Below are positions 1 to 8,554 of a stretch of DNA of 14,120 nt, piece after piece. The position numbers and the translations under genes are program-made. The DNA is from MGR-bin208 sp043779285 (GTDB taxonomy: Bacteria > Bacteroidota > Bacteroidia > Chitinophagales > Chitinophagaceae), in NCBI GenBank assembly GCA_043779285.1, contig JAYWEL010000029.1:1-14120 (forward strand), in the 5' to 3' direction. Positions within the stretch are counted from its first letter, which is position 1. Each line of letters opens with the position of its first letter. The notes under the pieces were generated by a model, which was given only the letters and a program-made list of their open reading frames with translations, was not told the DNA's origin and searched no databases.

Positions 1-382
1 GCCGATATTGGACTATATTGTTTGTCCAATCGGTATTACCTCCCAATTCTTGTAGATCCAGTGCAATAATTTTTCCTGTATATGGTGCCGCAAAACTTAC
101 TTTCTTTTTACCATAAGTAGTGTTGGTAAAGGATGTCATAAACAAACTTTCGCCGGTTAACAGTCTTTTCCCCACCGACTTCAACTTTCCAAAAATTCCG
201 GTATCCTGCCCAGTACCATCACCAAAAATTGTTTGCATCTGAATACCGTTATCCATCATCATAAAACTTCCAGATTCTGCAAGGGCCGTTTCATTTTGAT
301 CCAATTCAATTTCCACGCACTGCATTTCTTCGCCATGTATTTGGTAGTCTATTTTATGATTTGTTCTATTATAACTGCTCAT
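1..382 (-). CDS. AIM24 / TIGR00266 family protein (partial, 3' end outside window)
   Basis: An open frame reads leftwards from the ATG at 380-382 to the window edge, giving 127 residues and no stop. It starts MSSYNRTNHKIDYQIHGEEM and continues with an AESGSFMMMDNGIQM stretch, an IFGDGTG motif, GKRLLTGESLFMTSF and KKVSFAAPYTGKIIALDL. This is the conserved N-terminal half of the AIM24 (Pfam AIM24, TIGR00266) beta-sandwich proteins, which in bacteria are usually about 220-260 residues. Their biochemical role is unknown; the name comes from a yeast mitochondrial protein. There is no signal peptide or membrane segment, so it is probably cytoplasmic. It diverges from the M16 peptidase gene across about 125 bp. 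The last 12 or so visible residues, after DLQELGG, do not look like the family as I remember it and coincide with an inverted repeat at the window edge (see findings). Confidence 0.82.
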   Translation of the reverse strand, partial: MSSYNRTNHKIDYQIHGEEMQCVEIELDQNETALAESGSFMMMDNGIQMQTIFGDGTGQDTGIFGKLKSVGKRLLTGESLFMTSFTNTTYGKKKVSFAAPYTGKIIALDLQELGGNTDWTNNIVQYR

Positions 383-397
383 ATTATTTGTTTTTTA

Positions 398-405
398 CAA
401 AATTA
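398..405 (-). promoter_or_regulatory. Candidate Bacteroidota -7 box for the AIM24-family gene
   Basis: On the minus strand this reads TAATTTTG, a full match to the Bacteroidota -7 consensus TAnnTTTG, 15 bp from the ATG at 382. The -33 position 19 bp further upstream reads GTT rather than TTG, so the promoter is only half supported. I see no equally good box on the plus strand for the divergent M16 gene. Confidence 0.4.
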
Positions 406-507
406 CTTAAGAGTACTTATTGAAAACCGAACTTTTTATAAATGGTAAGGACATTATTCGTGGATTAATTAACTTGTGACACTTCTTAAAAATTGAAAGT
501 AAAATTT

Positions 508-3360
508 ATGAAACAAAAATTAATAGTATGCTCTCTATTAGTAGCCGGTCTTACCATACAAGGGTACAGTCAGGCAAAGCTTGTGGAAAAAGTAACTAAA
601 AAAGGAAATGAACTGATCATTCCTTATGAGAAATATGTTTTGCCAAATGGCTTAACATTAGTGATTCACGAAGATAAAAGTGATCCATTGGTGCACGTAG
701 ATGTAACCTACCACGTTGGTTCTGCCAGAGAAGAAATCGGCAAATCGGGGTTTGCACATTTCTTCGAACATATGATGTTTCAGGGTAGTGACCATGTTGG
801 TGATGAACAGCATTTTAAAATAGTTACCGAATCGGGTGGTACACTAAACGGATCTACAAACCGTGACCGTACCAATTATTATGAAACGGTACCCAATAAT
901 CAATTGGAAAAAATGCTTTGGCTGGAAGCCGACCGTATGGGCTTTTTGCTGGATGCAGTTACCCAACAAAAATTTGAAATACAACGTTCAACTGTTAAAA
1001 ACGAAAGAGGACAGAATTATGATAACCGACCTTATGGATTAGCCTCAGAAAAAATTTCCCAGGCTATGTATCCATATGGACACCCCTATTCATGGTTGAC
1101 TATTGGTTATGTAGAAGACCTGGACAGAGTAGTAGTAAATGACCTGAAGAATTTCTTCTTACGTTGGTATGGTCCAAACAATGCAACGCTAACCATTGGG
1201 GGCGATGTAAATGTAAGAGAGGTTATTAAAATGGTTAATAAATATTTTGGCAGCATTCCAAGAGGGCCTAAAGTAGAAAACATGCCAAAGATGGTTGCCA
1301 AGCTAGACCGTCATCGCTTTGTTTCTTTTGTTGATAATTATGCCCGTGTTCCGCTAATGATAAAATCTTATCCTACTGTTCCGCAGTACGATAATGACAT
1401 AGCAGCATTGGATTGTTTAGCTCAGATTCTTGGACAGGGGAATAACTCAATTCTTTACCAGCAACTCGTTAAAAAACAGTTGGCATTACAGGCTTCTGCA
1501 AACAGCGGTAATTCTGAATTGTCGGGTGAGTTTGTTTTTAATGTAGTGCCTTTCCCCGGCAAACCACTATCATTGATGTATGCGTATTTAAATAATGCAC
1601 TGGATAGTTTTGAAGCCCGTGGTGTAACCGATGATGACATTACCAAATTCAAAGGAGGAATAGAAGCACAATACATTAATCGTTTACAAAGTGTATCGGG
1701 CAAGGTTTCTCAATTGGCTGCATTTCAGACTTATGCCAATAACCCGAACATGATTGGTAAACTATTGGAGATGTACCGGAAGGTAACCAAGGAAGATGTG
1801 ATGCGGGTTTACAATCAATACATAAAGTATAAGCATTGTGTAGTATTAAGTGTACTACCTAAAGAACAGGAGAAGTCTATTGTTGGCAACAACAATTATA
1901 CGGTTGATGAAAGCAAATACCTTGCACCAGATTATGGATATACCGGATTGAAATATACAAAAGCAAAAGACATTTTCGATCGTAGCAAATTGCCCGGCAA
2001 TGGTGCTAATCCGGTTGTAAAAGTTCCTGGATTTTGGAAAAAAGATTTACCGAATGGTATTAAAATAATTGGTACAGAGAATTCAGAATTACCAACAGTT
2101 ACTTTATCTATTTCGATCCCCGGTGGACATGTTATGCAAGCAAACAATCTGTCTAAAGCTGGCTTGGCATCTATGTTTGCCAATATGATGAATGAGGATA
2201 CAAAGAATTATACTTCCGAAGAAATCAGCAGAGAATTACAGAAATTAGGTAGTTCTATCCGGGTATCCAGTGGAACAAGCGATATCAGTTTTCAGGTACA
2301 ATGTTTAAAGAAAAACCTGGACGCTACATTGAAATTATTGGAAGAAAGAATATTCAATCCAAAATTCAACATCGATGATTTTAGCCGTATCCAGAAACAG
2401 AGTATGGAAGGATTTAAAAATATAAAGACTCAACCTGCAGCTATTGCAAGTACTGTTTACAGCAAACTGAATTTTGGTGCAAACAATATTCTTGGAATCA
2501 GCAGCAATGGTACAGAAGAAACGATGAAAAATTTAAAGTTGGACGATATACAAGCTTATTACAATGATAACATCACATCGCAAGGAGTAGAAATAGTTGT
2601 AGTTGGCGATGTTACTGAAAGTGAAATTCTTCCAAAACTTTCTTTCCTGAGTAAACTTCCGAATAAAAAAATAACCTTGCCTGCCGTATCTGCAAACCTG
2701 GCAGTTGAAAAAACAAAAATCTATCTGATTGATGTTCCAAAAGCTGCACAATCCGAATTCCGGGTTGGTTATGTAACCAATTTGAAATTTGATGCAACGG
2801 GTGATTATTTTAAATCTGGTTTAATGAACTATGCTTTAGGTGGTGCATTCAACAGCCGTTTAAATTTGAACCTTCGTGAAGACAAAGGATGGACCTATGG
2901 TGCAAGAAGTGGATTTTCTGGCGACAAGTATACCGGTGAATTTGAATTCAGTTCAGGTATCAGAGCTGATGCTACAGACAGTGCGTTAATAGAAGTTATG
3001 AAAGAGTTGAAAGGATATGCCAAAGATGGTATTACCGATGCGGAATTGAGTTTCCTGAAAAATGCTATCGGGCAACGTGATGCATTGCGTTATGAAACCG
3101 GCTTTCAGAAAGCAGGATTTATTGGTCGTATACTTGAATACGATTTGCCATCAAACTATATTGATGAGCAAACTAAAATTGTAAAGAATATTACTAAGGA
3201 AGAAATAAGTGCGTTGGCTAAAAGATTATTAAATACCGATAAGATGAATATCTTACTGGTAGGCGATAAAGCCAAGATACTTCCGGGTCTTCAAAAACTT
3301 GGATACGAGATTATTGAATTGGATACAGATGGTAATCCAATCAAATCGAAAGGATTTTAA
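508..3360 (+). CDS. Secreted M16 family zinc metallopeptidase, two tandem M16 units
   Basis: I chose the ATG at 508 (950 residues) over an in-frame TTG at 493, because the product then begins MKQKLIVCSLLVAGL, a normal signal peptide ending near GYSQ. Residues about 40-190 are an M16 N-domain with the inverted zinc motif HFFEH (His84, Glu87, His88) and the distal ligand Glu166 in VKNERGQNYDNRP, 78 residues after His88. An M16 C-like domain follows (about 205-385). A second unit lacking the zinc motif covers about 510-930. It carries the substrate-binding Arg790 and Tyr797 in LREDKGWTYG, spaced seven apart as in insulin-degrading enzyme and pitrilysin. The two-unit layout and length fit a clamshell protease that degrades peptides in the periplasm or at the envelope. 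Compartment is inferred from the signal peptide; the substrate is unknown. It is a single-gene unit ending in a strong terminator. Confidence 0.93.
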   Translation: MKQKLIVCSLLVAGLTIQGYSQAKLVEKVTKKGNELIIPYEKYVLPNGLTLVIHEDKSDPLVHVDVTYHVGSAREEIGKSGFAHFFEHMMFQGSDHVGDEQHFKIVTESGGTLNGSTNRDRTNYYETVPNNQLEKMLWLEADRMGFLLDAVTQQKFEIQRSTVKNERGQNYDNRPYGLASEKISQAMYPYGHPYSWLTIGYVEDLDRVVVNDLKNFFLRWYGPNNATLTIGGDVNVREVIKMVNKYFGSIPRGPKVENMPKMVAKLDRHRFVSFVDNYARVPLMIKSYPTVPQYDNDIAALDCLAQILGQGNNSILYQQLVKKQLALQASANSGNSELSGEFVFNVVPFPGKPLSLMYAYLNNALDSFEARGVTDDDITKFKGGIEAQYINRLQSVSGKVSQLAAFQTYANNPNMIGKLLEMYRKVTKEDVMRVYNQYIKYKHCVVLSVLPKEQEKSIVGNNNYTVDESKYLAPDYGYTGLKYTKAKDIFDRSKLPGNGANPVVKVPGFWKKDLPNGIKIIGTENSELPTVTLSISIPGGHVMQANNLSKAGLASMFANMMNEDTKNYTSEEISRELQKLGSSIRVSSGTSDISFQVQCLKKNLDATLKLLEERIFNPKFNIDDFSRIQKQSMEGFKNIKTQPAAIASTVYSKLNFGANNILGISSNGTEETMKNLKLDDIQAYYNDNITSQGVEIVVVGDVTESEILPKLSFLSKLPNKKITLPAVSANLAVEKTKIYLIDVPKAAQSEFRVGYVTNLKFDATGDYFKSGLMNYALGGAFNSRLNLNLREDKGWTYGARSGFSGDKYTGEFEFSSGIRADATDSALIEVMKELKGYAKDGITDAELSFLKNAIGQRDALRYETGFQKAGFIGRILEYDLPSNYIDEQTKIVKNITKEEISALAKRLLNTDKMNILLVGDKAKILPGLQKLGYEIIELDTDGNPIKSKGF

Positions 3361-3379
3361 TGAATAAATTGCTTCAACT

Positions 3380-3414
3380 AAAAAAGCGATCAGCCGTGGC
3401 TGATCGCTTTTTTT
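3380..3414 (+). terminator. Rho-independent terminator after the M16 peptidase
   Basis: A perfect stem GCGATCAGC/GCTGATCGC (3386-3394 and 3399-3407) with a CGTG loop is followed by seven T. It starts 25 bp past the stop codon. Six A precede the stem, so the same structure could also stop leftward transcripts from the gene at 3646-4518. Confidence 0.92.
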
Positions 3415-3423
3415 ATGCTTCAA

Positions 3424-3455
3424 ATTCAGAATAATTGAACATATATTTTTTCAGC
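3424..3455. repeat. Left copy of a 32-bp imperfect direct repeat
   Basis: Positions 3424-3440 read ATTCAGAATAATTGAAC, identical to 4805-4821. The next 15 bases match the other copy at 12 of 15 positions, ending in TTTTTCAGC, so 29 of 32 bases agree. The two copies bracket the outer-membrane protein gene at 3646-4518. Confidence 0.75.
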
Positions 3456-3595
3456 CTGTTTTCCGCACTTTTAAAAAACGTCTTCTGAAATCCTTGATTT
3501 TACTGGGTTGATTTTTGAAAATGAGTGATAAAACAGGCTGAATTATACAATATTATCGCCAAAAATACCTGGTGTATCCCAATGCGGAAAACAGG
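3450..3595. repeat. Inverted-repeat cluster in the 3420-3645 intergenic region
   Basis: The segment at 3450-3466 (TTCAGCCTGTTTTCCGC) has two inverted partners: AAACAGGCTGAA at 3531-3542 and GCGGAAAACAGG at 3584-3595. The partners overlap on the left arm, so two mutually exclusive stems of 12 bp could form, with loops of about 70 and 117 bases. No T tract follows, so it does not look like a terminator. I see no gene between the M16 terminator and 3646. Confidence 0.5.
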
Positions 3596-3645
3596 AAAAG
3601 TTTACCTAAAGAAATTACTGAGCAACTGCAATCAATTTATTTTCT

Positions 3646-4518
3646 TTATTTGATAAGAAGCCCCAACTTAATTGCGAATGTATAAGAAAGACCCGGGCTT
3701 CTCCCCAAACGGACATTGACATAGTTAAAGGCAGATGTATTATCAGTATAAAAAAAGGAATTATCGTTCACGTTCTTTTTGTTATCAAAACCATAACCAA
3801 ATCCCTGGTAAACATCCAGTAAAAAAGCATCGCCAAATACCCATTGTTTGCCCAGTTCAACCTGCAAGGCAGCAAAGGTTACATTTTGTTTTTCAACGGC
3901 ATACGAGTTATTCGACTTCCAGGCAATGCGGTTTTCGCTGTAATTACCCAGGTAAACAATCGGTTTTACATAAGTTCCCTGCATCAGGTGAGTAAGCCTT
4001 GTTTTTCCAAATAAAAGAAAATCAGGAAGCTTTCCGAATTTATACCCTGCTCCCGCAAAAAATCCAAATTGATTTCTTTTTACATCACCTGCCTGGTTGT
4101 TATTAAAATAAAGTGTACTGGATTTACCAAGACCAATAATGCCCAATGAAAGTTCATATCCCTTACCTACTCCCAAATTTTTTTCAAAACTGAATTGCGA
4201 ATAACCAATCAACGGCCCCAAAAAATCAATTTTAATGGCTTTACCCAACTGTCCTATATATTTTTCCGGATCCTTTATATTCAGGGAAAACTTTTCTGTT
4301 TTACCATCTGCATAATCAATTTTACTGATCCGGTCGGTTTCCAATACATATACCGGGCCATCCGGTTTATGAAACTCCCTGTATTTTATTTCATCCGTGC
4401 CGATTTCAATAATTATCGCTTCTACTATTTTACCGTTTTTCCGGTAAATTTTGTCCTGCGAAAATGAAGCATGAGAAATAACAGATAAGAGCAAGATGGG
4501 AAAAAGAATCTTTTTCAT
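3646..4518 (-). CDS. Secreted protein, probable outer-membrane beta-barrel, function unknown
   Basis: The 290-residue product starts MKKILFPILLLSVISHASFSQ, a clear signal peptide (cleavage near residue 21). Residues about 22-80 form a small beta-rich domain (KIYRKNGKIVEAIIIEIG, then KYREF, then a DRISKIDYADGK segment). This type of N-terminal unit recurs in Bacteroidota envelope proteins (recollection). From about residue 95 to the end, alternating hydrophobic and polar strands rich in Gly, Tyr and Phe (for example FGFFAGAGYKFGK and LDVYQGFGYGFD) suggest an outer-membrane barrel. There is no lipobox and no recognisable catalytic motif. The gene stands alone on the minus strand and lies inside a segment bounded by direct repeats. 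An accessory envelope role is inference only. Confidence 0.75.
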   Translation of the reverse strand: MKKILFPILLLSVISHASFSQDKIYRKNGKIVEAIIIEIGTDEIKYREFHKPDGPVYVLETDRISKIDYADGKTEKFSLNIKDPEKYIGQLGKAIKIDFLGPLIGYSQFSFEKNLGVGKGYELSLGIIGLGKSSTLYFNNNQAGDVKRNQFGFFAGAGYKFGKLPDFLLFGKTRLTHLMQGTYVKPIVYLGNYSENRIAWKSNNSYAVEKQNVTFAALQVELGKQWVFGDAFLLDVYQGFGYGFDNKKNVNDNSFFYTDNTSAFNYVNVRLGRSPGLSYTFAIKLGLLIK

Positions 4519-4804
4519 ACAATTTGGATCGAGTATTTGTTTTTATTCTGACAATATAACAGATGATAATGTTGCATAAGATAAAAGTAAATAATAATCA
4601 CTTCCCTATTTCTTTTATTATACCGGATTCCATTTGCACAAGCTGCAAAATGATTTTGCTTAAAAATGCAGTTGCCCAGTCATAATTCAGCAGTTTTAAA
4701 ACCCTTTAAAAATAACATCCGGCATCCCCTTTCATGAATTCTTTCCAATTCATTAATTTAATGTTCATTTTTCCATAACGCTTTTAACCCAGGTTATGCG
4801 CCTG
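4519..4804. other. Intergenic region between the outer-membrane gene and the RND operon end
   Basis: No gene is visible here. It must hold the promoter of the minus-strand gene at 4518, but I find no clean TAnnTTTG box. A 7-bp inverted repeat (ATGAATT at 4734-4740, AATTCAT at 4747-4753) has no T tract. No convincing terminator for the RND operon can be seen downstream of its stop codon at 4822. Confidence 0.5.
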
Positions 4805-4836
4805 ATTCAGAATAATTGAACTTATCCTTTTTCAGC
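4805..4836. repeat. Right copy of the 32-bp imperfect direct repeat, overlapping the RND gene 3' end
   Basis: Positions 4805-4821 are identical to 3424-3440 (17 of 17), and 4822-4836 match at 12 of 15. This copy includes the stop codon and the last four codons of the RND permease, so the repeat straddles a gene end in the way some integration sites do. Confidence 0.75.
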
Positions 4837-7800
4837 AACCGATTTCAGTTGGCCATTCCATACTTTCTTTCCCTGTAATCTTCTTCCCAGATACATGATG
4901 CCGACAAAGATGAAAAAGAACGGCCCTGCAAAACCAAGTAAAGCTACATATCGGGTGCCATAGAATTTATCCATCGGCCTTCTTAATCTTTCCGAAATAA
5001 TATACATGCTTGGTACCATAATCAGGGTAAGGAAGAATGCGAATATCAATCCAAAAATTATTGTCCAGCTTAAGGGGCCCCAGAATACTACACTATCTCC
5101 ACCAAAGAAAATTTGGGGATTTAAGTGTTGAAATAAGGAGATGAAATCAATATTGAATCCTACCGCCAGTGGCAATAATCCAAGCATGGCAGCCAATGCA
5201 GTCAGTAATACCGGGATGATACGAACCTTACCACCCATGATAGCTGCTTCCCTGGTTTTAAATCCACGGCCTCTCAATTCATCCGTAAATTCGATAAGCA
5301 GAATTCCGTTTTTGATGACGATACCTGCAAGGCCGATGATACCTACCAGCAACATAATGGTGGCAATGGTCATGCCGGTTAATGCATAACCCAACAAGAC
5401 ACCAATCACTGAAAAGAATATTTCTGTCAATACAATGAACGGCTTGCTCATTGAGTTGAACTGTAAAACCAGTATCAGGAAAATCAATCCCAACGCAAGG
5501 AAGAATGCAGTTCCTAAAAATTTATTGGTCTCTGCTTCCTGTTCGCTTTGGCCGGTTTGTTTAATGGTAACATCCGCAGGAATCTTATTCTTTGATTTGA
5601 AATCTGCAATCTTTAACCCCAGTTGTTTATTTACTTCTCCGGTCATTGTCGGGTCCAGTACATTTGATTGTAATTGAATGGTACGTTTTACATTCTTACG
5701 GGCAATAGCACCGGAAGTATTTGTATAATCAATAGTAGCGACTGCACTCACCGGTATGGATTTCACCATCATGGTATTCATATCCATAAACGTGATGCGC
5801 ATATTCATCACATCAATGATATTTTTTCGTTGCAAGTCTGCATACCTTAATTGAATCTTATATTCATCCTCGCCTACTTTCAGTTTACTCACTTCTTTTC
5901 CAAAAACAGCTGTTCGTATTTCCATTCCAATCTGTCCGGTACTCAATCCTTCCATCATGGCTTTTTCACGGTCAACATTAATAGTAATCTCTGGGCTATT
6001 CAGATCCACATCCATGCGTAAATTTTCTATGCCATATACCTGATTGGTATCTAAATAATTGGATAAGCTACTCGCTACTCTGGAAATTTCTTCAAAACTA
6101 TCACCGATGATTTCAATATTTACCGGCGGGTCTGTTGGTGGACCTCCATCCTCCTGAGCTACTTCAATACTGGCACCGGGAATGCCCACCATTTGTGCAC
6201 GTATTTCGTTAAGGTATGGCTTGGTATGTTTACCATGCCGTTTTTCGTATTCAACAAAAGAAATCTGAATCCTGCCCAAATTGGATTGAATACTTCGATT
6301 GTTACTTCGTGGGTTGTTGGCACTATTAGCCACATTGGTAATGACACTTTCTACTATGCTACCCGGTGTTCCGGGGTTTTCTTTTTCTAAAACCTTATAT
6401 ACTTTTTTCTCGAGCAAAGACGTAACACTATCGGTTGTTTTTACATTGGTACCTATCGGCATTTTTAAATAGACGTAAATAAAATTTGGATCGCCGCTCG
6501 GGAAAAAGGTTTGATCGTTACCTCGTAAAATTAATAACCCTACAGACACCGGAAATAAAACAAACAAGCAAACCAGCATCCATACCGGCCTCGTACCTTT
6601 GAGTACCCACCGCAATAATGTTTCGTACCGGCGCATCAGGCCAGGCAATACGGTGTTTTGAAAATAATGAATGATATCACGGAAAACAAACCGGTTAAGA
6701 ATAGTGAGCAAAACCATAAACCATAGGAAGTTTGCAAACCCATGCCAGCCGGCTATATGAAGCATTAAACCCAAACCGGTGGCTACCCAGAATAATGGTT
6801 TTTTAAATAATTCTTTTTTGGGTTCATCAAATTCCCTGCCCTCGGGTTTCATAAAGCTTACAGCAAATACCGGATTGAAAATAAAGGCGACAATCAATGA
6901 TGCGGCCAAAGTAAGTATCAACATCGTTGGCAGGTAAATCATAAACTTCCCGATAATACCTTTCCAGAAAAGTAATGGGAAGAATGGCGCCAATGTGGTT
7001 GCAGTACCTGCCAATACCGGAATAAATATTTCTCCGGCGGCTTCTTTGGCACTTTGTATTATGGGCACTTTCCCATTCTTGTAAATACGGTGTGTATTTT
7101 CAATAACCACTATCGCATCATCCACAATAATTCCCAAGCCAAACAAAAGTGCAAATAGTACAATGAAGTTTAAGGTGATTGGAGTACCTATGACAAAATC
7201 ACCTACTGGTAAAAATAAAAATGCGACAAACACACTTAGTGGAACACTGAGTGCCACAAAGAATGCATTGGTAACACCCATAAAAAACATCAACACCAGT
7301 AAAACCAATACAAATCCAATGATGATGGTATTGATCAGTTCATTGAAAGAAGTGGCTGTCGCTTTGCTCTGATCGCCGGTGATAACCACTTTCAGGTCTT
7401 TGGGTAACACTTCATCCTTTTGCATTGCAGCCGTGATGTCTTTGATTTTTCCGGCAGCACTGATTAAATTTTCTCCTGCACGTTTTACGATATTGATGGT
7501 GATAACATTTTTTCCATCTAACCGGGCATAGCTTTCTTTTTCCTTAACCGTATCTTTAATACTTGCAATATCTTTTAAATAAACAGCAGCACCTCTTGCA
7601 CTACTGCGCACAATAATATTTTGTAGATTCAATGCACTCGTAAATTGCCCTTTGATCTTGATGGTACGTTTCATATCACCCAATTCAATCAACCCACCGG
7701 TAATATCATGGTTCTCCCGGCTAATGGCATTTTCAATATCTGTAAAACTTAGTTTGGCAATCTGCATCTTATAAGGATCTACGTTTATTTGTATTTCCCG

Positions 7801-8385
7801 TTCCGGTGCACCTACAATTTCTGCTCTTGTAATTTCCGTAAGTTGTTCAAAACGATCCTGCATTTTCTTGGCAAACTCTTTTAGTTTTATGCCATCATAA
7901 TCGCCACTCACATTGACAAACATGATGGGCATTTCGCTGAATGCAAATTCCTGTGCGTTTGGTTGTGAAGTCAGGTCGTTTGGCAAATCAGACTTGGCCT
8001 TATCAATGGCATCTTTCACTTTTGTCTTGGCAATATCCGGTTTTACGTCGGTATCAAATTCTACAATAATTAAACTGAAATCGGTTTGTGAAGTGCTGGT
8101 GATTTTTTTCACCTTGGCACCACTGATTCCCTTCAATTGTTTTTCAATCGGCCGGGTAACCAGGTTTTCGATATCCTTTGGCGAATTACCAACATAAACG
8201 GTGCTGATACTGATAGTGGGTACTACAATATCCGGAAACTGTTCCTTGGGCATGCTGTTGAACTGAATCAACCCATACACCGTAATTAAAATGGCAATAA
8301 TATAAATAGCAGTGCGGTTATCGATAGCCCAGCTTGTTGGCCCATATTCTTTAAACTTTCTGCCAATGCCTTCTTTTAAATTCAT
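4822..8385 (-). CDS. RND family efflux permease (AcrB/HAE1-like inner-membrane pump)
   Basis: The 1187-residue product is the proton-driven inner-membrane pump of a tripartite efflux complex. TM1 is at about 24-42, followed by the first porter region (43-345). TM2-TM6 lie at about 350-512 and include VDDAIVVIEN with Asp422 and Asp423, the counterparts of the AcrB proton-relay aspartates. A second porter region covers about 625-950. TM8-TM12 follow, with Lys1025 in GIVIKNGILLIEF matching the essential TM10 lysine. The protein is longer than the usual 1030-1050 residues. Two extra hydrophobic stretches (about 531-546 and 550-568) lie between TM6 and TM7, a Phe-rich insert lies near 1080-1105, and an added hydrophobic segment near 1147-1167 precedes a basic tail. 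It is the last gene of the tetR-tolC-adaptor operon. The drug-efflux family is secure; the substrate is unknown. Confidence 0.95.
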   Translation of the reverse strand: MNLKEGIGRKFKEYGPTSWAIDNRTAIYIIAILITVYGLIQFNSMPKEQFPDIVVPTISISTVYVGNSPKDIENLVTRPIEKQLKGISGAKVKKITSTSQTDFSLIIVEFDTDVKPDIAKTKVKDAIDKAKSDLPNDLTSQPNAQEFAFSEMPIMFVNVSGDYDGIKLKEFAKKMQDRFEQLTEITRAEIVGAPEREIQINVDPYKMQIAKLSFTDIENAISRENHDITGGLIELGDMKRTIKIKGQFTSALNLQNIIVRSSARGAAVYLKDIASIKDTVKEKESYARLDGKNVITINIVKRAGENLISAAGKIKDITAAMQKDEVLPKDLKVVITGDQSKATATSFNELINTIIIGFVLVLLVLMFFMGVTNAFFVALSVPLSVFVAFLFLPVGDFVIGTPITLNFIVLFALLFGLGIIVDDAIVVIENTHRIYKNGKVPIIQSAKEAAGEIFIPVLAGTATTLAPFFPLLFWKGIIGKFMIYLPTMLILTLAASLIVAFIFNPVFAVSFMKPEGREFDEPKKELFKKPLFWVATGLGLMLHIAGWHGFANFLWFMVLLTILNRFVFRDIIHYFQNTVLPGLMRRYETLLRWVLKGTRPVWMLVCLFVLFPVSVGLLILRGNDQTFFPSGDPNFIYVYLKMPIGTNVKTTDSVTSLLEKKVYKVLEKENPGTPGSIVESVITNVANSANNPRSNNRSIQSNLGRIQISFVEYEKRHGKHTKPYLNEIRAQMVGIPGASIEVAQEDGGPPTDPPVNIEIIGDSFEEISRVASSLSNYLDTNQVYGIENLRMDVDLNSPEITINVDREKAMMEGLSTGQIGMEIRTAVFGKEVSKLKVGEDEYKIQLRYADLQRKNIIDVMNMRITFMDMNTMMVKSIPVSAVATIDYTNTSGAIARKNVKRTIQLQSNVLDPTMTGEVNKQLGLKIADFKSKNKIPADVTIKQTGQSEQEAETNKFLGTAFFLALGLIFLILVLQFNSMSKPFIVLTEIFFSVIGVLLGYALTGMTIATIMLLVGIIGLAGIVIKNGILLIEFTDELRGRGFKTREAAIMGGKVRIIPVLLTALAAMLGLLPLAVGFNIDFISLFQHLNPQIFFGGDSVVFWGPLSWTIIFGLIFAFFLTLIMVPSMYIISERLRRPMDKFYGTRYVALLGFAGPFFFIFVGIMYLGRRLQGKKVWNGQLKSVAEKG

Positions 8386-8554
8386 AAAAATATTTTTGTT
8401 ATCGTCAGTTATTTATCTATTCAACTTTTGTGGCGTCGCACTCTTGTTCGGTAAATCTTTATTCAACTTTTTTTGCCGCAAAGGCGCAAAGCCGCTAAGG
8501 AACCGCAAAGGAACAAAGACATTTAAATAAATCTTTGCGACTTTGCTTGAAAAT
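8386..8554. other. Intercistronic gap between adaptor and permease
   Basis: This 169-bp gap is far larger than the others in the operon. It contains a 12-bp direct repeat TATTCAACTTTT (8418-8429 and 8460-8471) and the GCAAAG-rich element listed separately. No full TAnnTTTG promoter box is present on the minus strand, so the permease is probably still made from the operon transcript. Confidence 0.5.
8474..8548. repeat. GCAAAG-rich intergenic repeat with imperfect hairpin
   Basis: The plus strand reads a run of GCAAAG-type units (GCCGCAAAGGCGCAAAGCC, CCGCAAAGG, CAAAGAC), and then the reverse type CTTTGCGACTTTGC at 8533-8546. CAAAGGAACAAAGA-type and TCTTTGCGACTTTG-type arms (8507-8519 with 8532-8545) can pair imperfectly. 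Repeats of this kind are familiar between genes in Bacteroidota (recollection). Confidence 0.65.

Noticed and set aside
233..448. Plus-strand frame rich in His and Phe
   Set aside because: It is the antisense shadow of the AIM24-family gene and its upstream region.
493..507. TTG start for the M16 peptidase, adding five residues
   Set aside because: The ATG at 508 gives a cleaner signal peptide and needs no rare start codon.
4734..4753. ATGAATT/AATTCAT inverted repeat as the RND operon terminator
   Set aside because: The stem has a single G-C pair per arm and no T tract in the minus direction.
8474..8548. GCAAAG units as a CRISPR or tandem array
   Set aside because: The units are short, irregular and partly inverted, with no constant spacer length.
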